Shown in pieces: positions 18,170-27,362 of a stretch of 64,000 nucleotides of DNA. How positions within the stretch are numbered: the first letter of the stretch is position 1; the number at the start of each line of letters is the position of its first letter. This DNA is from Paenibacillus allorhizosphaerae (GTDB lineage: Bacteria > Bacillota > Bacilli > Paenibacillales > NBRC-103111), in NCBI RefSeq assembly GCF_910594985.1, contig NZ_CAJVCE010000005.1, positions 310,001 through 374,000 on the forward strand, in the 5' to 3' direction. The notes beneath the pieces are model-generated. The model had not been told where the DNA came from and did not search any database. It saw only the letters and a program-made list of their open reading frames with translations. Both the position numbers and the translations under genes were made by a program.

Positions 18170-18430
18170 TTACTTGTCTTCCGATTCCGAACGCGAGTGG
18201 ACGAGGTGAATCGCCGTGCGGATGACATAAATATGAACGCTGCCGACCATAAAACCGATTCCTACCATCAGCGAAGCATTGCGATCGCTAAAGTGGTTCA
18301 TATTAAAAAGACTGAGCAGCAAGCCGATGCCGAGAAAAATCCACGCCGCCGCCGTCATGATCGCAATCAGCCGATTTACATCCTGCTTCGCATGAGCCAT
18401 GCTGTTGTCCGATACCGTTTTGGTTGTCAT
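18170..18430 (-). CDS. Small two-helix membrane protein of unknown function
   Basis: This 86-residue protein has two hydrophobic helices (about 22-43 and 52-72) and charged ends. The ATG at 18430 has GGAG 10 nt upstream; an extension to 18487 lacks support. Family not recognised. It lies between qoxABCD and copA with its own terminator, so it is likely an independent unit. A link to respiration or copper is suggested only by position. Confidence 0.7.
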   Translation of the reverse strand: MTTKTVSDNSMAHAKQDVNRLIAIMTAAAWIFLGIGLLLSLFNMNHFSDRNASLMVGIGFMVGSVHIYVIRTAIHLVHSRSESEDK

Positions 18431-18555
18431 GATAAAATCACTCCAGACTTGAATGAAAATGCTTTCCTTATCTAGAGTATACCACAAACAATCGGATTTT
18501 GTTCAAAAATCATTCACATTTTCTACAAATAAATTACACAATTGCAAAAAGGGGG

Positions 18556-18672
18556 CCGCATTGAGCGACAGCATCTGCGTCTGGGCCGAAACCTCCTGTA
18601 CCCATTTCAAAATATGGGATATGTTCGACATCGCTTCGTGAACCGAGTCCATTTTTTGCTGCACTGAGATGA
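18556..18672 (-). pseudogene. Possible chemoreceptor fragment downstream of copA
   Basis: One minus-strand frame reads ISVQQKMDSVHEAMSNI, then SHILKWVQEVSAQTQMLSLNAA. This fits the methyl-accepting signalling-domain tip (usually [21 protein letters not shown]) up to NAA and then diverges. An adjoining stretch in another frame (about 18672-18745; RYIEFVKHRFHL) may be the preceding part. No start or ribosome binding site is present. I infer a short decayed remnant; chance resemblance is possible. Confidence 0.3.
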
Positions 18673-18750
18673 AATCGATGTTTCACAAATTCGATGTAAC
18701 GAACCGCACGCTTCTGCTGCACAAGCTGATGGAAACGAAGCCAGTATGAC

Positions 18751-20964
18751 TTACGCCCGCCTTAGCCTCAAGGCGTTGACGATGACGGTGACGGAGCTGA
18801 ACGCCATCGCCGTGCAGGCCATCCAGGGCTCCAGCCGCCCCATGACGGCAAACGGAATCGCGATCGCGTTATACAACAGCGAGAGGGCCAGATTTTGGCG
18901 GATGTTATTGATCGTCAGCCGACTGATTCGCATCGCCTGCGCGATACCGCGCAGGTCATTTTTCATCAAATACAGATCAGCCGATGCTTTCGTCAAATCG
19001 GTTCCCGATCCCATCGCTACACCGATATTGGCGGCGGCCATCGCGGGAGCGTCGTTCATCCCGTCCCCGGCCATCATTACGATTTTTCCTTTCTCCTGCA
19101 GCCGTTTCACGAGCTGAAGCTTATCCTCGGGCAGCATCTCCGCGTATACTTCCTGAATGCCCGTCTGTACGGCGACGGCTCTTGCCGTTTCTTTGCGGTC
19201 ACCCGTTACCATCAGGATTCGCAGCCCCAGCTTACGCAGCTGCTTGACGGCCGATCTTGAGGTGAGCTTCAGCGGATCGGCAAGCGATATCGCGCCCGCC
19301 CACTTCCCGTTGACGGCGACGCACAAGACGGATCGTTCTTGCCCAAGCAGCGGCGGCGATCCTCCAGGAACGCCAATGCGAAGTCCCTGCTCCCCGAACC
19401 ATTTCATCGAACCGACCATCACTTGCCGCCCTCCCACCTCCGCCCGGATCCCGCTGCCGGGAACCGCTTGAAACGCGGAGCATGCCGGAACGGTTAGTCC
19501 TCTTCGCCGGGCTTCCGCAACAACGGCGACGCCATACGGATGCTCGGAAAATTGCTCGGCGGCGGCGGCGATTTGCAGCAGCGCATGCTCCGAACCGCTC
19601 GCCGGGTGAATGGCCGTAATGGCAGGCCTGCCTTCCGTCAAGGTGCCGGTCTTATCGATCAGCAGCGTATCGGCGTGATTCAACTGCTCCAGATGGGCGC
19701 CGTTCTTGAACAATACGCCGGACAATGCGGCTCTTCCCGTTCCGACCCAGATAGAGATCGGCGTTGCGAGTCCAAGTGCGCACGGACAGGCGATGACGAG
19801 CACGGCTATTGCCGTCACGAGCGCTTCGCCGAGTGCCCCCGGTTTCAGCGCGTAATAGCTGAGTAGAAATGCGGCGGCGGCGATGCAGACGACGACCGGA
19901 ACGAAAATGCCGGACAGCCGGTCGGCAAGACGCTGAATCGGCGGCTTCGTCTCTTGCGCCTCTTCGAGCAGCCGCAGCATGCCGGCAATCGTCGTCTCGC
20001 CTCCCGTCCGGGTCGCTTTTACGATCAGCACCCCATCCGTATTGACGGTGCCGCTGACGACCGAATCGCCGACACTTTTGCTCGCCGGCAAACTCTCGCC
20101 GGTAACGGCCGATTCATCGACAGCCGCCTGCCCTTCGGTAACGACGCCGTCTACCGGGATCACCTCGCCGGGACGGATGCGCAGCACATCGCTGGCCGAG
20201 ACGCGATCGATCGGCACTTCGATTTCGTGAGCGCCCTGCACGACCCGCGCCGTCTTCACTTGAAGCCGCTCCAGCTGTCTCAGGCTGCTGTCGGTATGCT
20301 TCCTCGCGCTCGCTTCCAGCCATTTGCCGAACAGTACGATGGTGATGATCATCGCGCTGCTGTCAAAGTACAGCGGGATTCCGTGATGGACCGACTCGAT
20401 CTTGCTCGGGTGAAAGATCAGGTAGTGGCTGTACAAGTAAGCCGCTGTCGTTCCCATCACGACGAGTACGTCCATGTTCGCGGTTTTGCTTCGCAGCGCC
20501 TGATACGCGCGGTAATAGAACGGGTACCCGATCACAAACTGCACCGGCGTTGCCAGCGCGAGCTGAAACCACGGGTTGACCAGCAGCTCAGGAACCCAAA
20601 TGAACGATGTCGCCGCATGATGGCCGGCCATCGCCCACAAGAACGGTAAAGTCAGCAGCGCCGACCATAGCAATCTTGCTTTCAACTTGCCCGCTTCCTG
20701 CGCTCTGGCCTCTTCGCGCGATGGTGTGTTCGCCTCCTTCTTGAGTACGCCGTACCCAAGACCGCGAATTTTATCTTCGATTTGCGCGGGGCCGACCCTA
20801 CTTTCGTCGTATACGATCCGAGCGCGCTGCAGTGCAAGGTTGACGCCGACCTCCTCCACACCGTCCATCCGCCCGACGACTTTCTCAATACGGGCGGAGC
20901 ACGCAGCGCACGTCATCCCGGTAATATCCAGAATTAACGGATCGATATCCATTCTCATCGCCAT
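18751..20964 (-). CDS. copA: Copper-exporting P1B-type ATPase
   Basis: This is a 737-residue copper pump. It has one N-terminal heavy-metal-binding domain ([12 protein letters not shown], near residue 15) and eight membrane helices. The ion-binding motif CPC lies in [13 protein letters not shown], the phosphorylation site in [15 protein letters not shown] carries the family HP motif, and GDGMNDAPA forms the hinge. It exports Cu(I). Many Firmicutes CopA have two metal-binding domains; this one has a single domain. The ATG at 20964 was chosen because GAGGTG lies 7 nt upstream. No copZ or csoR is adjacent, which is unusual for this family in Bacillales. Confidence 0.96.
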   Translation of the reverse strand: MAMRMDIDPLILDITGMTCAACSARIEKVVGRMDGVEEVGVNLALQRARIVYDESRVGPAQIEDKIRGLGYGVLKKEANTPSREEARAQEAGKLKARLLWSALLTLPFLWAMAGHHAATSFIWVPELLVNPWFQLALATPVQFVIGYPFYYRAYQALRSKTANMDVLVVMGTTAAYLYSHYLIFHPSKIESVHHGIPLYFDSSAMIITIVLFGKWLEASARKHTDSSLRQLERLQVKTARVVQGAHEIEVPIDRVSASDVLRIRPGEVIPVDGVVTEGQAAVDESAVTGESLPASKSVGDSVVSGTVNTDGVLIVKATRTGGETTIAGMLRLLEEAQETKPPIQRLADRLSGIFVPVVVCIAAAAFLLSYYALKPGALGEALVTAIAVLVIACPCALGLATPISIWVGTGRAALSGVLFKNGAHLEQLNHADTLLIDKTGTLTEGRPAITAIHPASGSEHALLQIAAAAEQFSEHPYGVAVVAEARRRGLTVPACSAFQAVPGSGIRAEVGGRQVMVGSMKWFGEQGLRIGVPGGSPPLLGQERSVLCVAVNGKWAGAISLADPLKLTSRSAVKQLRKLGLRILMVTGDRKETARAVAVQTGIQEVYAEMLPEDKLQLVKRLQEKGKIVMMAGDGMNDAPAMAAANIGVAMGSGTDLTKASADLYLMKNDLRGIAQAMRISRLTINNIRQNLALSLLYNAIAIPFAVMGRLEPWMACTAMAFSSVTVIVNALRLRRA

Positions 20965-21195
20965 GTGATTACACCTCATTCAGCTTCAGCGTTCGGTGAC
21001 GCCTGTCCTCTTAACTCAATATATGGGGACAGTGGATTTTTCATGAACGGATGCGACGAACGAGCTCGCATGGTGACGTGATTGGTGAAACGGGAGCATT
21101 TGCAAATAGGTCATAAACATAAAATCCATATATTGTATAATGGTAGAATCAGAGACGGTTTAGACTTGGAGGTAGTTAAAGACGGAGATTTGCAA

Positions 21196-21645
21196 TTGCA
21201 AAATCGCGTGATGCGCATTTTCACTAGTATACTTTTTATCGTTTATACCCTCTATTCTATAAAAATCTTCTTCTTGGGAAGAGTCATTATCCCAAAAGAA
21301 TGTCGTTTTTTCCAAGTCAACTTCGTTCCGTTTTTTCATACTTGGTTTAATAACCTTTTTGGAAATGTGATCATTTTGATGCCTTTAGGATTCTTTTTGC
21401 CTTTACTCTTTCGAAAATTTAATTCAATGACGAGAATATTATTATTCTCGTGTATGACATCAATAGGCATAGAGTCCCTACAGTTTGTTTTAAGAGTAGG
21501 GAGTCTCGATGTTGACGATATTATCTTTGAAAGAACGGAGAGTGATAGCGAAAGAAAAAACAGCGGTAGCCTAAATATTATCTTAAAGTCCTCGCCGCCG
21601 CTGTTTCCTTTTGGAATGGGTTCCGCCTCCTCGACGTCTACCTGA
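21196..21645 (+). pseudogene. VanZ-like gene with lost C-terminus
   Basis: The frame encodes VanZ-type membrane helices (VNFVPFFHTWFNNLFGNVIILMPLGFFLP split across two helices, then GIESLQFVLRVGSLDVDDII). The family normally continues after DVDDII with NTLGG and a final helix. Here the homology stops near 21530 and the frame runs into charged sequence and then the terminator of the opposite gene. The gene therefore appears truncated by a rearrangement. The start is unclear: the TTG at 21196 has GGAG 8 nt upstream, the ATG at 21211 is alternative. VanZ proteins can raise teicoplanin resistance, but this copy is probably inactive. Confidence 0.6.
21553..21605 (-). terminator. Terminator of the aminotransferase-GNAT operon
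   Basis: On the minus strand AACAGCGG (21605-21598) and CCGCTGTT (21566-21559) form the stem around a long loop. TTTTC follows. It lies inside the tail of the truncated VanZ frame. Confidence 0.7.
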
Positions 21646-21649
21646 CGCG

Positions 21650-22525
21650 TTACTCCAACATCCTCGTCATCATCACCTGCTCCGACGTCAACTCAAAGCC
21701 TGCGCTGAGCAGCAGGCGAACCGCGTCATGATCAAGCGGAAGATTGAACGCTCTTCGCGTCAACTCGCGGGGCGAGCCGAAGGTATGGGCCAGCGCGCAG
21801 CGCACCAGCTTATCCCGGTCCGGGCGGCCCGGCTTTACCACGCATTGAAATAAGGTCGCCGACACATGCGCACCAGAGGAGTCAAAGCCGTGACGGTATA
21901 GGCAGTACGCCGCCTCCTGCCCATCGGTATCGGTCAAGACCAGCAACTCCCCGTCGCGAATGCTCGGCCACTGCGTTTGCCAGGCGGTCATCGCTTCGTA
22001 AAAGGGAAGGCGCGCCGCCTCCTGCGTCCTTCCTGTTACTGCGACGTAGTAGGCCTTTTGTTCCGCAGATGACTCGTACATTCCCTTATGCTGGAGCACC
22101 GCCAAGCGGTCGACGATGCTGTAGCCCATCCGTTTGTACAGCTCGATCGCGGGCGCATTTGCCCGAATCGCTTCCAACGTCGCAATGTTCACTTTTTCCT
22201 CTCGATATATATCGAGTGACGCTTGCATCAGTTTTTTGCCGATCCCTTGCCCTCGATACGCCTGAGCGACCCCGGTTCCTCCGTTCCAGGCGATTTTGTC
22301 GCCGCGAATCGTCCGGACTCCGTTCAGCACGATACCCGCAGGCTTGCCGTCGACGAATGCGACGACCGATAGCGCCGGGGACAATCCTTCATTCACCATC
22401 CGCGCAAGAAACGCGTCCAGCGTCATCGTCGCATCGATGAAATACCCTTCAAAGCCTTTGTTCCACGCTTCCAGCGCTTCTACCAGCGTACATTCGGACA
22501 ATCTTTTTATGATCGTTTCCCTCAT
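21650..22525 (-). CDS. GNAT family N-acetyltransferase
   Basis: This is a 291-residue protein. The GNAT fold occupies roughly residues 1-145, with the acetyl-CoA motif QAYRGQGIGKKLMQASLDIY and the following IELYKRMGYSIVDRLAVL. The C-terminal half resembles a second, degenerate GNAT-like domain. AAAGGAGG lies 9 nt before the ATG. It starts 29 bp after the aminotransferase stop, so the two form an operon behind the T-box. The acceptor substrate is unknown; coupling to an amino acid aminotransferase suggests an amino acid or its derivative. Confidence 0.88.
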   Translation of the reverse strand: MRETIIKRLSECTLVEALEAWNKGFEGYFIDATMTLDAFLARMVNEGLSPALSVVAFVDGKPAGIVLNGVRTIRGDKIAWNGGTGVAQAYRGQGIGKKLMQASLDIYREEKVNIATLEAIRANAPAIELYKRMGYSIVDRLAVLQHKGMYESSAEQKAYYVAVTGRTQEAARLPFYEAMTAWQTQWPSIRDGELLVLTDTDGQEAAYCLYRHGFDSSGAHVSATLFQCVVKPGRPDRDKLVRCALAHTFGSPRELTRRAFNLPLDHDAVRLLLSAGFELTSEQVMMTRMLE

Positions 22526-22554
22526 CCGTCAAGCCTCCTTTACGGCTCTTTCCT

Positions 22555-23736
22555 CTAAACATATTGCTTCATGAACGTATCCATTCGTTCCAAGGCGCGA
22601 TCCAGCTGCTCCTGCGACGTGGCATAGGAGCAGCGGACATGCCCTTCGCCGCCCGGACCGAATACATGACCGGGAACCGTGACGACGCCCGCCTCCTGCA
22701 GCAACCGCTGAGCGAATTGTTCCGAGCTTAGCCCGGTCCGCGCAATGGAGGGAAAGGCGTAAAACGAACCCAACGGCTCATGACAGGTCAATCCGATCTG
22801 GCTCAGTCCGCGAACGAATGCCTGGCGGCGCCGGTTATACACCTCAATCATCCGATCCTTCTCCTCCATTCCATGTCTCAGCGATTCGAGCGCGGCCACT
22901 TGCCCCAGAACCGGCGCACACATGACTGTGTACTGATGTATTTTCAGCATCGCCGAAATCAGCTCTTGGTGGCCGCATACGTAACCGATCCTCCAGCCGG
23001 TCATGGCAAAAGCTTTGGAAAAGCCGCTGACCAATAGCGTTCGCTCCTTCATGCCGGGAAGGGAGGCAATGCTTACATGCTTCTCGCCATACGTCAGCTC
23101 GGCGTAAATTTCATCCGAGATCACGATCAAATTATGCTCCTCCGCGATTTTCGCGATAGGGAGCCAGTCCTCGTACGTCATGGTCGCCCCGGTCGGATTG
23201 TTCGGATAGCAGAGCACAAGCACTTTGGAGCGGGGTGTCACTTTCGCAGCCAGCGCTTCCGCCTTGAGCTTGAACTGGTCTTGCGCGTACGTCTCCACAT
23301 GGACCGGTTTCCCTCCTTCGAGAAACGCGATCGGCGAATACGGCACATAGCAGGGTGTAGGGATCAAAATTTCATCACCTTCCGTGATCAAGGCGCGCAA
23401 GGCAAGGTCGATCGACTCGCTGCTGCCTACCGTGACCAGCACTTCGCAGTTCGGATCGTATTGTACCTGAAAACCGGTGTGCAAATAATCGGCAATCGCC
23501 TCTCGAAGCTCGGGAAGTCCCGCATTCGTCGTGTACGAGGTCATTCCTTTCTCGAGCGCCTGGACGCAGGCATCTCGAATTCGCTTCGGCGTTACGAAAT
23601 CCGGCTCGCCGATGCCGAGCGAAATGACATCCTTTCGATTTACCGCAAAGTCAAAAAATTTGCGAATGCCGGAAGGCTGCATTTCGCGTACGGCCGGGGA
23701 CAATAGGTCCGATATGGATAATTGCGTTTGCGTCAT
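22555..23736 (-). CDS. PLP-dependent class I/II aminotransferase
   Basis: This is a 393-residue fold-type I enzyme. Visible motifs are ISLGIGEPDFVTP, YTTNAGLPELREAI, NPTGATMTYEDW (the Asn contacts PLP), the Asp in VISDEIYAELTYG, and the PLP lysine in SGFSKAFAMTGWRIGY. Its pattern is that of PatA/aspartate-type aminotransferases that use 2-oxoglutarate. The amino acid substrate cannot be set from sequence. A T-box leader precedes it, so expression responds to an uncharged tRNA. This implies a biosynthetic role for the cognate amino acid. Confidence 0.93.
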   Translation of the reverse strand: MTQTQLSISDLLSPAVREMQPSGIRKFFDFAVNRKDVISLGIGEPDFVTPKRIRDACVQALEKGMTSYTTNAGLPELREAIADYLHTGFQVQYDPNCEVLVTVGSSESIDLALRALITEGDEILIPTPCYVPYSPIAFLEGGKPVHVETYAQDQFKLKAEALAAKVTPRSKVLVLCYPNNPTGATMTYEDWLPIAKIAEEHNLIVISDEIYAELTYGEKHVSIASLPGMKERTLLVSGFSKAFAMTGWRIGYVCGHQELISAMLKIHQYTVMCAPVLGQVAALESLRHGMEEKDRMIEVYNRRRQAFVRGLSQIGLTCHEPLGSFYAFPSIARTGLSSEQFAQRLLQEAGVVTVPGHVFGPGGEGHVRCSYATSQEQLDRALERMDTFMKQYV

Positions 23737-23753
23737 CTTATTTTCCTCCTTTT

Positions 23754-24034
23754 GTTAAAAAACAAAAAAACCCGCCCCAAAAGGGACGAGTTTATATACC
23801 CGTGTTACCACCCTAGTTCCGCTTCATCGCGAAGCGACACTCCGTTCACGTATCCATCAATACGCGTTCCCGTTAACGCTGGACATGCGGCAGCACCTAC
23901 TCGATTTCAGCCTGCTTCTCGGAGATGGCTTTCGGTTATCGCTTGAACGTTGGCTTTCACCTGACCCAACTCTCTGTAGAACAATCGGATAACGTACTCT
24001 TTCTCTTCATCGAATTTCGTTGACTTATTAAGAT
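23754..24034 (-). ncRNA. T-box leader of the aminotransferase operon
   Basis: On the minus strand the conserved T-box reads AACTAGGGTGGTAACACGGG (23818-23799). It is followed by a terminator stem CTCGTCCC/GGGGCGGG and a T-run. Upstream, AGAGTACG (near 23995) carries the AGTA bulge, and GTTGGGTCAGGTGAAAGCC the distal Stem I. The helix GTTATC/GATAAC closes above an internal loop whose 3' side is CCGAAAGCC (near 23925-23934), where the specifier codon should sit. AGC (Ser) is one candidate; GAA and AAG cannot be excluded. Confidence 0.85.
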
Positions 24035-24041
24035 AAAAGTC

Positions 24042-24070
24042 ATTATATCCAAACGGCAAATGGAAAGCAA
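24042..24070 (-). promoter_or_regulatory. Sigma-A promoter of the T-box aminotransferase operon
   Basis: On the minus strand TTGCTT (24070-24065) and TATAAT (24047-24042) are 17 bp apart. The predicted start lies just before the T-box Stem I. Confidence 0.75.
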
Positions 24071-24294
24071 TACCCAAATTAACCGTATAATTCGCCGCCG
24101 CGGTCCATTTACCCGGACAATTCCCGCCCTTCGTCATTCGAGCGCTTTTATGCTACAGTATTTTATGAGAACCTTAGCAGGAAGCAACGAAATATGGGAG
24201 CTTACGTCAGAATCAACTGGATTCATAACAAGATTTCGGTCTTTCAGTACCCGAACGCAAAGACCGTAGTCGAGCAATTTGAGATAAGGAAGGA

Positions 24295-25755
24295 ATGGAA
24301 ATCGACGTGCCACCCGATTATTCTAAGCGATTCCATCGATTGCAATGGAAATTAACGCTATATTATATTCTTACCACGATTATTGTCATGCTCCTGCTCG
24401 AAATGATGGTCGTCCTTGGTTTTTACGGCTATATGAACTTTAATACACATCGAATGCTTGCCACTCAGGTAGGCTCGGTAGCGCAAAATGCAGCGGTTAA
24501 CTTTAGCGGACCGTTCATTAACCAAGACAAGCTATATCAAGCTTTAAAAGATTGGCCGCTCGAAATGGGCACAGAATTTCAAGGATATTCCGCGGCCGTC
24601 GATTCTGACGGCCGACTGATCGCCATTGCCGACGATGCCTCTTCTGAAGATAAGACAAGGTTTGGTCTTCCCACAAGCGTAGAGCAACACATACGGACCG
24701 TATTGTCACTTGATCATTCCGCGGTTGAAGCGGCAGCAACATACACATATAAGGAAAAAGAGGCTGTCTATATTGTTGCTCCGATTGCCAATAAATTGGC
24801 GATTAGGGGAGCCTTGGTGGTGAAAGCGGAGCATATACGTTTTTCTTCTCAAAAATTCCGGGATTTTATGCCCAAAGCCTTTCAGTTTTTTGGCATTAGT
24901 TTAATCGGCTTTTTTATAGGGGCGGCGATTGTCGGTCTCGCTTTTGGAATTGTCACTTCGCGAAGTCTTGTTCGCCGGATTCAAAAGATATTGACCTCTG
25001 CGAATCGATGGAGCCAAGGAGATTTTACTACTTTCATAAACGATCCTTCCGGTGACGAATTGGGGCAATTGGTACATCGGCTCAATCAAATGGCGGAACA
25101 GCTGAAGCAGCTGCTGAGGACGAGACACGATCTGGCCACGATGGAGGAGCGCAACCGTTTGGCCCGGGAACTGCACGATAGCATCAAACAGCAGATGTTT
25201 GCGCTCTCGATCTGGGTAAATACCGGAAAATCCTTGATCGGACAAGACGGGGAGGCCGCACGATCGCATTTGGCAGAGGCGGAGCATTTGATCAGCCACA
25301 TGCAGCGGGAACTGAGCGCACTCATATCGGAATTGCGGCCGGTTGCCATGCAAGGTAAAAGTTTAACGCGCGCTCTTGAAGATTATGTGCATACGTGGCA
25401 AGAGCAAACCGGAATTTCTGCAGATCTAAAAGTAGTGGGCGAACATCCGATCTCCCCAATGATCGAAGAAGCCTTGTTCCGAATCACGCAGGAGGCGTTG
25501 TCCAATACGGCCCGTCACAGCGGGGCAAGCGCTGTAAGGCTGCATCTGGAATGCGCTGAGACGATGGCGCTTTCCATCAGAGATAACGGCTGCGGCTTTG
25601 ATGCCGAGAATGAAGATCGGCAAGGCATTGGGTTGTCCTCCATGCGCGAACGTGTACAGGCTCTGGGTGGGCATATCGATATCCGCAGCGAGAAGGGCAA
25701 CGGCACGATCATAACGGTACACTGCACACAAAATGGGCTTCAAGATCGTAATTAA
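24295..25755 (+). CDS. Sensor histidine kinase, NarL/LiaS type
   Basis: This 486-residue membrane kinase has a first helix at about 17-42, an extracellular sensor of about 150 residues, a second helix near 197-222, and a HAMP domain. A HisKA_3 dimerisation domain follows, with the phospho-His in NRLARELHDSIKQQMFALS. The ATPase domain ends with the box DNGCGFDAENEDRQGIGLSS. The family pairs with LuxR-type regulators such as the next gene, 42 bp downstream. The extracellular signal is unknown; related LiaS and VraS kinases sense envelope stress. Confidence 0.94.
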   Translation: MEIDVPPDYSKRFHRLQWKLTLYYILTTIIVMLLLEMMVVLGFYGYMNFNTHRMLATQVGSVAQNAAVNFSGPFINQDKLYQALKDWPLEMGTEFQGYSAAVDSDGRLIAIADDASSEDKTRFGLPTSVEQHIRTVLSLDHSAVEAAATYTYKEKEAVYIVAPIANKLAIRGALVVKAEHIRFSSQKFRDFMPKAFQFFGISLIGFFIGAAIVGLAFGIVTSRSLVRRIQKILTSANRWSQGDFTTFINDPSGDELGQLVHRLNQMAEQLKQLLRTRHDLATMEERNRLARELHDSIKQQMFALSIWVNTGKSLIGQDGEAARSHLAEAEHLISHMQRELSALISELRPVAMQGKSLTRALEDYVHTWQEQTGISADLKVVGEHPISPMIEEALFRITQEALSNTARHSGASAVRLHLECAETMALSIRDNGCGFDAENEDRQGIGLSSMRERVQALGGHIDIRSEKGNGTIITVHCTQNGLQDRN

Positions 25756-25797
25756 AAATGAACAAGGTGGAATTCTTCATTCATGGGGTGAGCGAGA

Positions 25798-26457
25798 ATG
25801 ACAAAAATGGAACCGATCACGATTCTGATTGTTGACGATCACGCGATTGTAAGACAAGGCCTGCACGCGCTATTCAAGCTTCAACCTGACTTCCTTGTGG
25901 TCGGCGAGGCCGATTCGGGAGAGCACGCCGTGCACATGGCTGCCGAACTTGTGCCCGATATCGTGATCATGGATTTGGTGATGCCCGGTATCGATGGCGT
26001 AGAGGCTACGCAGCGCGTGAAACAAGTCAGTCCGCGCTCGCAAGTGATCGTGCTGACTTCGTTTCACGAAGATCAGCACATCTTTCCGGCGCTGCGCGCA
26101 GGGGCGATTTCCTATGTGCTGAAAGATATCGATCCCGGTCAATTGGTTGAAACGGTGCGAAGAGCCGTACTCGGCGAATCGATGATGCATCCGCGCGTAG
26201 CCGCGCGTGTTGTTCAGGAGATTCGAGTCACGAAACGGACGGATTCCAATCCATTCGCCGAACTGAGCGAACGTGAACTCGAAGTGCTGCGTCTAATTGC
26301 CGGCGGACTTTCCAACGCAGAGATCGCCGCGCAATTAATCATCAGCGAAAAGACCGTTAAAGGCCACGTCAGCAATATATTAAGCAAGCTGCATATGCTG
26401 GACCGTACCAAAGCAGCAGTTTTTGCTTGGGAGAAAGGACTTATGCGTCCGGATTAG
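25798..26457 (+). CDS. NarL/FixJ-type response regulator
   Basis: The receiver domain (about 7-122) has the acidic pair in IVDDHAIVRQGL, the phospho-Asp in DIVIMDLVMPGIDG and the Lys in SYVLKDID. A LuxR-type helix-turn-helix follows (about 150-215: LSERELEVLRLIAGGLSNAEI). It is the partner of the preceding kinase. GGTGAG lies 6 nt before the ATG. A GAAGCGA-GA-TCGCTTC hairpin just after the stop may be a weak terminator. The nearest candidate targets are the two membrane genes that follow. Confidence 0.95.
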   Translation: MTKMEPITILIVDDHAIVRQGLHALFKLQPDFLVVGEADSGEHAVHMAAELVPDIVIMDLVMPGIDGVEATQRVKQVSPRSQVIVLTSFHEDQHIFPALRAGAISYVLKDIDPGQLVETVRRAVLGESMMHPRVAARVVQEIRVTKRTDSNPFAELSERELEVLRLIAGGLSNAEIAAQLIISEKTVKGHVSNILSKLHMLDRTKAAVFAWEKGLMRPD

Positions 26458-26753
26458 GGAGGAAGCGAGATCGCTTCTTCTCTTCTCGACTTCACCGCCT
26501 CTATCTCCTCAGCCTCGAAACCTCGTGATTGATTGAGTTCATAGCGCTTTCCAACGTAATCCCTCTCCATTTAAGACACACATTCATCGCCCTAGAGTTT
26601 TCTGTCGTCGTCTCCACCGGTTCTTTCCTGCCAATAACACATCTCCGGACGCGTGTTGGAACAGATCTGCAGACGCGTTTCAAACCGACGGCTCTGATGT
26701 AACATCAAGAGAACGAATCAGAGAAGGATGCATCATTGCTGGAGGACGATAAC
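26458..26753. other. Intergenic region with candidate response-regulator sites
   Basis: No gene is supported here. A hairpin at about 26461-26476 follows the regulator gene. GACGCGT occurs twice as a direct repeat (26648-26654 and 26672-26678), and TGATGT-A-ACATCA (26695-26707) is a palindrome just upstream of the next gene. These may be control sites for the membrane gene pair. A 60-residue minus-strand frame has weak GNAT-like resemblance but no start signal. Confidence 0.4.
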
Positions 26754-27362
26754 ATGAAACGAAAATCATGCAGTAAATCGCTGTTGTCTAAAAAATGGGG
26801 ATACGCCGCATCCGTCGCCCTCATTCCCTATGCCCTATTAAAGACGGTTTGGGCGACTGGAGTCCCTCTACTCGTATCCGAGAAAGGCATAGAGGAATTG
26901 CACGCATCCATGAGAACCGTCGCCGATCCGGTCAGCGGTTTGCTGTATTCCTACGGAATCGACATCACCGCCATTTTAGCTATCATCGCCTCTCTGCTCG
27001 CGCTCGCGCTGGTTCGACCTTGGGGACGGATGATCCCTCAAGGGTTGCCGCTCGTTGGCGGACGGAAGGTTCCTTGCTGGTTGCCACTCATCCCCGCTTG
27101 GCTCGGAGGATTGTTATTCACAACCATCAGCATGGTGACATTTTACAAAATTATTATGGGTTCTATTCGCTTTTCCGACTTCACGGATTTTGAGCCATGG
27201 GTACTGATTCCTGTATATGGAGGATTTTTCACATGGGGGATCACGATTAGCCTGGCCGCTTTGGCCTACCAAATTAGAGTGAGCCGTATTGCGCCGCCTT
27301 CCGGTTGCAGTCCCCGAAAGAAGAAAGGAGCATGTAAAAATGTCCAAAATGACAATGAATGA
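26754..27362 (+). CDS. Multi-helix membrane protein, paralog A
   Basis: This 202-residue protein has about four to five hydrophobic helices. A conserved core reads VRPWGRMIPQGLPLVGGRKV, closely matching the core of the next gene. The start ATG at 26754 has GGAGG 8 nt upstream; an upstream in-frame TTG is weaker. The stop overlaps the next gene by 23 bp, so the pair is coupled. Family not recognised. Location behind a LiaRS/NarXL-type two-component system suggests that it is an output of that system. Confidence 0.8.
   Translation: MKRKSCSKSLLSKKWGYAASVALIPYALLKTVWATGVPLLVSEKGIEELHASMRTVADPVSGLLYSYGIDITAILAIIASLLALALVRPWGRMIPQGLPLVGGRKVPCWLPLIPAWLGGLLFTTISMVTFYKIIMGSIRFSDFTDFEPWVLIPVYGGFFTWGITISLAALAYQIRVSRIAPPSGCSPRKKKGACKNVQNDNE

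Noticed and set aside
19954-20649. 231-codon + strand frame opposite copA
   Set aside because: It is a shadow of the CopA coding sequence in a GC-rich frame.
26501-26683. 60-codon minus-strand frame with weak GNAT-like ending
   Set aside because: The similarity (TTTENSRAMNVCLKW) is too short and lacks the acetyl-CoA motif or a start signal.
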